Below, piece by piece: positions 5,658 to 6,988 of a stretch of 6,988 nt of DNA. Made by a program: the position numbers and the translations under genes. Within the stretch, counting starts at the first letter, position 1. Each line of letters starts with the position of its first letter. Location of the stretch: the NCBI GenBank assembly GCA_023391175.1, contig JAEWBL010000548.1:1-6988 (forward strand). Reading direction: 5' to 3'. The DNA comes from Pseudomonadota bacterium (GTDB taxonomy: Bacteria; Pseudomonadota; Alphaproteobacteria; Rhizobiales; Xanthobacteraceae). The notes beneath the pieces are model-generated. The model saw only the letters and a program-made list of their open reading frames with translations, was not told the DNA's origin and ran no database searches.

Positions 5658-6887
5658 ATGGAGCCGCAGATGCTGAAGGACAAGCGCATCCTCCTCCTCA
5701 TCGGAGGGGGCATTGCCGCATACAAGTGCCTCGATCTGGTGCGCCGCCTGAAGGAGCGCGGCGCCACGGTCCGCGCCATCATGACCCAGGCGGCCGGGCG
5801 ATTCGTGACGCCGCTGTCGGTGGGCGCGATCACCGGCGAGCGGGTGTTCACCGACCTGTTCGATCTCACCGCCGAGCACGATATCGGCCACATCCGCCTC
5901 TCGCGGGAGGCGGACCTCCTCGTGGTGGCGCCGGCCACCGCCGACCTGCTCGCCCGCATGGCGCACGGCCTTGCCGACGACCTCGCCACCACCTGCCTGC
6001 TCGCCACCGACAAGCCGGTGCTTGTGGCCCCGGCCATGAATCCGCGCATGTGGGCGCACCCCGCAACACGCCGGAACGTGGCCCAGTTGAGGGCCGACGG
6101 CATCTCGGTGGTGGGCCCCAATTCGGGCGCCATGGCCGAGCGCGACGAGTTCGGCGAGGGCCGCATGGCGGAGCCCATGGAGATCCTCGCCGCCATCGAA
6201 GCGCATTTCGGCGAAGGCGCGTCCCGACGGCTCGCCGGCCGCCGGATCCTCGTCACCTCGGGTCCGACCCATGAGCCCATCGACCCGGTGCGCTATATCG
6301 CCAACCGCTCCTCGGGCAAGCAGGGCCATGCGATCGCCGCCGCGGCCCGCGCCGCCGGAGCCGAGGTCGTGCTGGTCTCCGGCCCGGCCGAAGTTCCGGA
6401 CCCCACGGGCGTGCGGGTGATCCACGTGGAGAGCGCCCGCGACATGCTGGCGGCGGTGGAAGAGAATCTGCCCGTGGACGCCGCCGTCTTCGCCGCGGCA
6501 GTCGCCGACTGGCGGGTGGCCGACGCTTCGGAGCAGAAGATCAAGAAGGACGGTGGCGGCGCGCCCGCCCTGACGCTGGTGGAGAATCCCGACATCCTCG
6601 CCTCGGTCTCGCGCCACCACACCCTGCGTCCGCGCCTGGTGGTCGGTTTCGCGGCGGAAACCGAGCAGGTGGTGGCTCATGCGCGGGACAAGCGCGTGCG
6701 CAAGGGCTGCGACTGGATCGTCGCCAATGACGTGTCCCCCGCCACCGGCATCATGGGCGGCGACAGCAACACCGTGCACCTCGTCACCGCCGCCGGCGTG
6801 GAGGACTGGCCCTCGGCCACCAAGGCCGAGGTCGCCCGCCACCTCGTCACCCGCATCGCCGACGAACTCTCGGGAACCCATCCGTGA
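5658..6887 (+). CDS. coaBC: CoaBC, bifunctional phosphopantothenoylcysteine decarboxylase/synthetase
   Basis: A 409-residue cytoplasmic flavoprotein of coenzyme A synthesis. CoaB joins cysteine to 4'-phosphopantothenate using CTP, and CoaC decarboxylates the product to 4'-phosphopantetheine. The N-terminal CoaC half shows GGGIAAYK (16-23), the catalytic histidine in GHIRLS (H78) and PAMN (125-128). The CoaB half begins near 195 with RRILVTSGPTHEPIDPVRYI, and has ANRSSGK (215-221), AAAVADWR (279-286) and the catalytic lysine region KIKKD (294-298). Where E. coli CoaC has its active-site cysteine (ACGDxGxGRM) this protein reads MAERDEFGEGRM (159-170), with no cysteine. The ATG at 5658 has AGGA eight bases upstream. 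The ATG at 5670 has GGAG six bases upstream and is equally plausible. An upstream in-frame ATG at 5484 would add 58 residues unlike the family. dut overlaps the stop codon. Confidence 0.95.
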   Translation: MEPQMLKDKRILLLIGGGIAAYKCLDLVRRLKERGATVRAIMTQAAGRFVTPLSVGAITGERVFTDLFDLTAEHDIGHIRLSREADLLVVAPATADLLARMAHGLADDLATTCLLATDKPVLVAPAMNPRMWAHPATRRNVAQLRADGISVVGPNSGAMAERDEFGEGRMAEPMEILAAIEAHFGEGASRRLAGRRILVTSGPTHEPIDPVRYIANRSSGKQGHAIAAAARAAGAEVVLVSGPAEVPDPTGVRVIHVESARDMLAAVEENLPVDAAVFAAAVADWRVADASEQKIKKDGGGAPALTLVENPDILASVSRHHTLRPRLVVGFAAETEQVVAHARDKRVRKGCDWIVANDVSPATGIMGGDSNTVHLVTAAGVEDWPSATKAEVARHLVTRIADELSGTHP

Positions 6888-6988
6888 CACCGCCCCCTGT
6901 GAAGATTCAGCGCCTGCCCCATGCCGCCGGCTTGCCTTTGCCCGCTTACGCGACCCCCGGCGCCGCCGGCATGGACCTCGCCTGCGCC
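6884..6988 (+). CDS. dut: Dut, deoxyuridine 5'-triphosphate nucleotidohydrolase (N-terminal 35 residues, partial)
   Basis: A frame starting with GTG at 6884 overlaps the coaBC stop as GTGA, a typical translational-coupling junction. It remains open to the window edge, giving 35 residues of a protein usually about 150 long. Seen: VKIQRLPHAAGLPLPAYA (residues 6-23) followed by TPGAAGMDLACA, which is the conserved first region of trimeric dUTPases (motif 1, AGxDL). Family knowledge: Dut hydrolyses dUTP to dUMP and pyrophosphate, preventing uracil incorporation into DNA and supplying dTMP synthesis. coaBC next to dut is a common bacterial arrangement. Catalytic motifs 2-5 lie beyond the window, so activity cannot be judged. 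Another GTG at residue 6 is a possible start but lacks the coupling overlap. Confidence 0.88.
   Translation, partial: MTPPPVKIQRLPHAAGLPLPAYATPGAAGMDLACA

Noticed and set aside
5385..6890. A 501-codon open frame on the minus strand opposite coaBC
   Set aside because: Low-complexity Gly/His/Arg-rich translation without recognisable motifs. The plus strand encodes an unmistakable CoaBC.

Overview
The window reads as a GC-rich alphaproteobacterial diazotroph. A member of the Hyphomicrobiales, perhaps Xanthobacteraceae (Azorhizobium or Xanthobacter relatives), is my inference from an oxygen-sensor-type NifA with an FdxN ferredoxin and from a CoaBC-Dut gene pair. Assignment to genus is not possible by eye. 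No mobile elements, tRNA, rRNA or CRISPR array were seen.

Layout. Bases 1-222 (minus strand) are the first 74 codons of sufB, cut by the window edge. Bases 398-592 (minus) encode FdxN, a small ferredoxin for two [4Fe-4S] clusters. Upstream of it, at 636-742, is a nearly textbook nif promoter: a -24/-12 sigma-54 promoter, a consensus IHF site, and two tandem NifA enhancer sites (TGT-N10-ACA). A strong intrinsic terminator at 802-831 closes the nifA transcript. nifA itself (879-2657, minus) is preceded by about 330 bases rich in perfect inverted repeats. Then comes a membrane-anchored PAS-GGDEF-EAL cyclic-di-GMP protein (2990-5374, minus). After a 283-base divergent intergenic region, coaBC (5658-6887, plus) overlaps the start of dut (6884 to the edge, plus). 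The last two are core coenzyme A and nucleotide genes, so the window appears to straddle the border between a nif region and housekeeping DNA.

How the genes work together. NifA is the sigma-54 enhancer-binding activator of nitrogen fixation. Its likely direct target here is the fdxN promoter just downstream. FdxN is a low-potential electron carrier of the nif system. sufB follows fdxN in the same direction, 175 bases further on, with no T-tract terminator visible between them. The most interesting hypothesis is therefore that NifA drives ferredoxin and SUF Fe-S cluster assembly together when the demand for nitrogenase clusters rises. The cyclic-di-GMP protein and the coaBC-dut pair show no visible functional link to nif.
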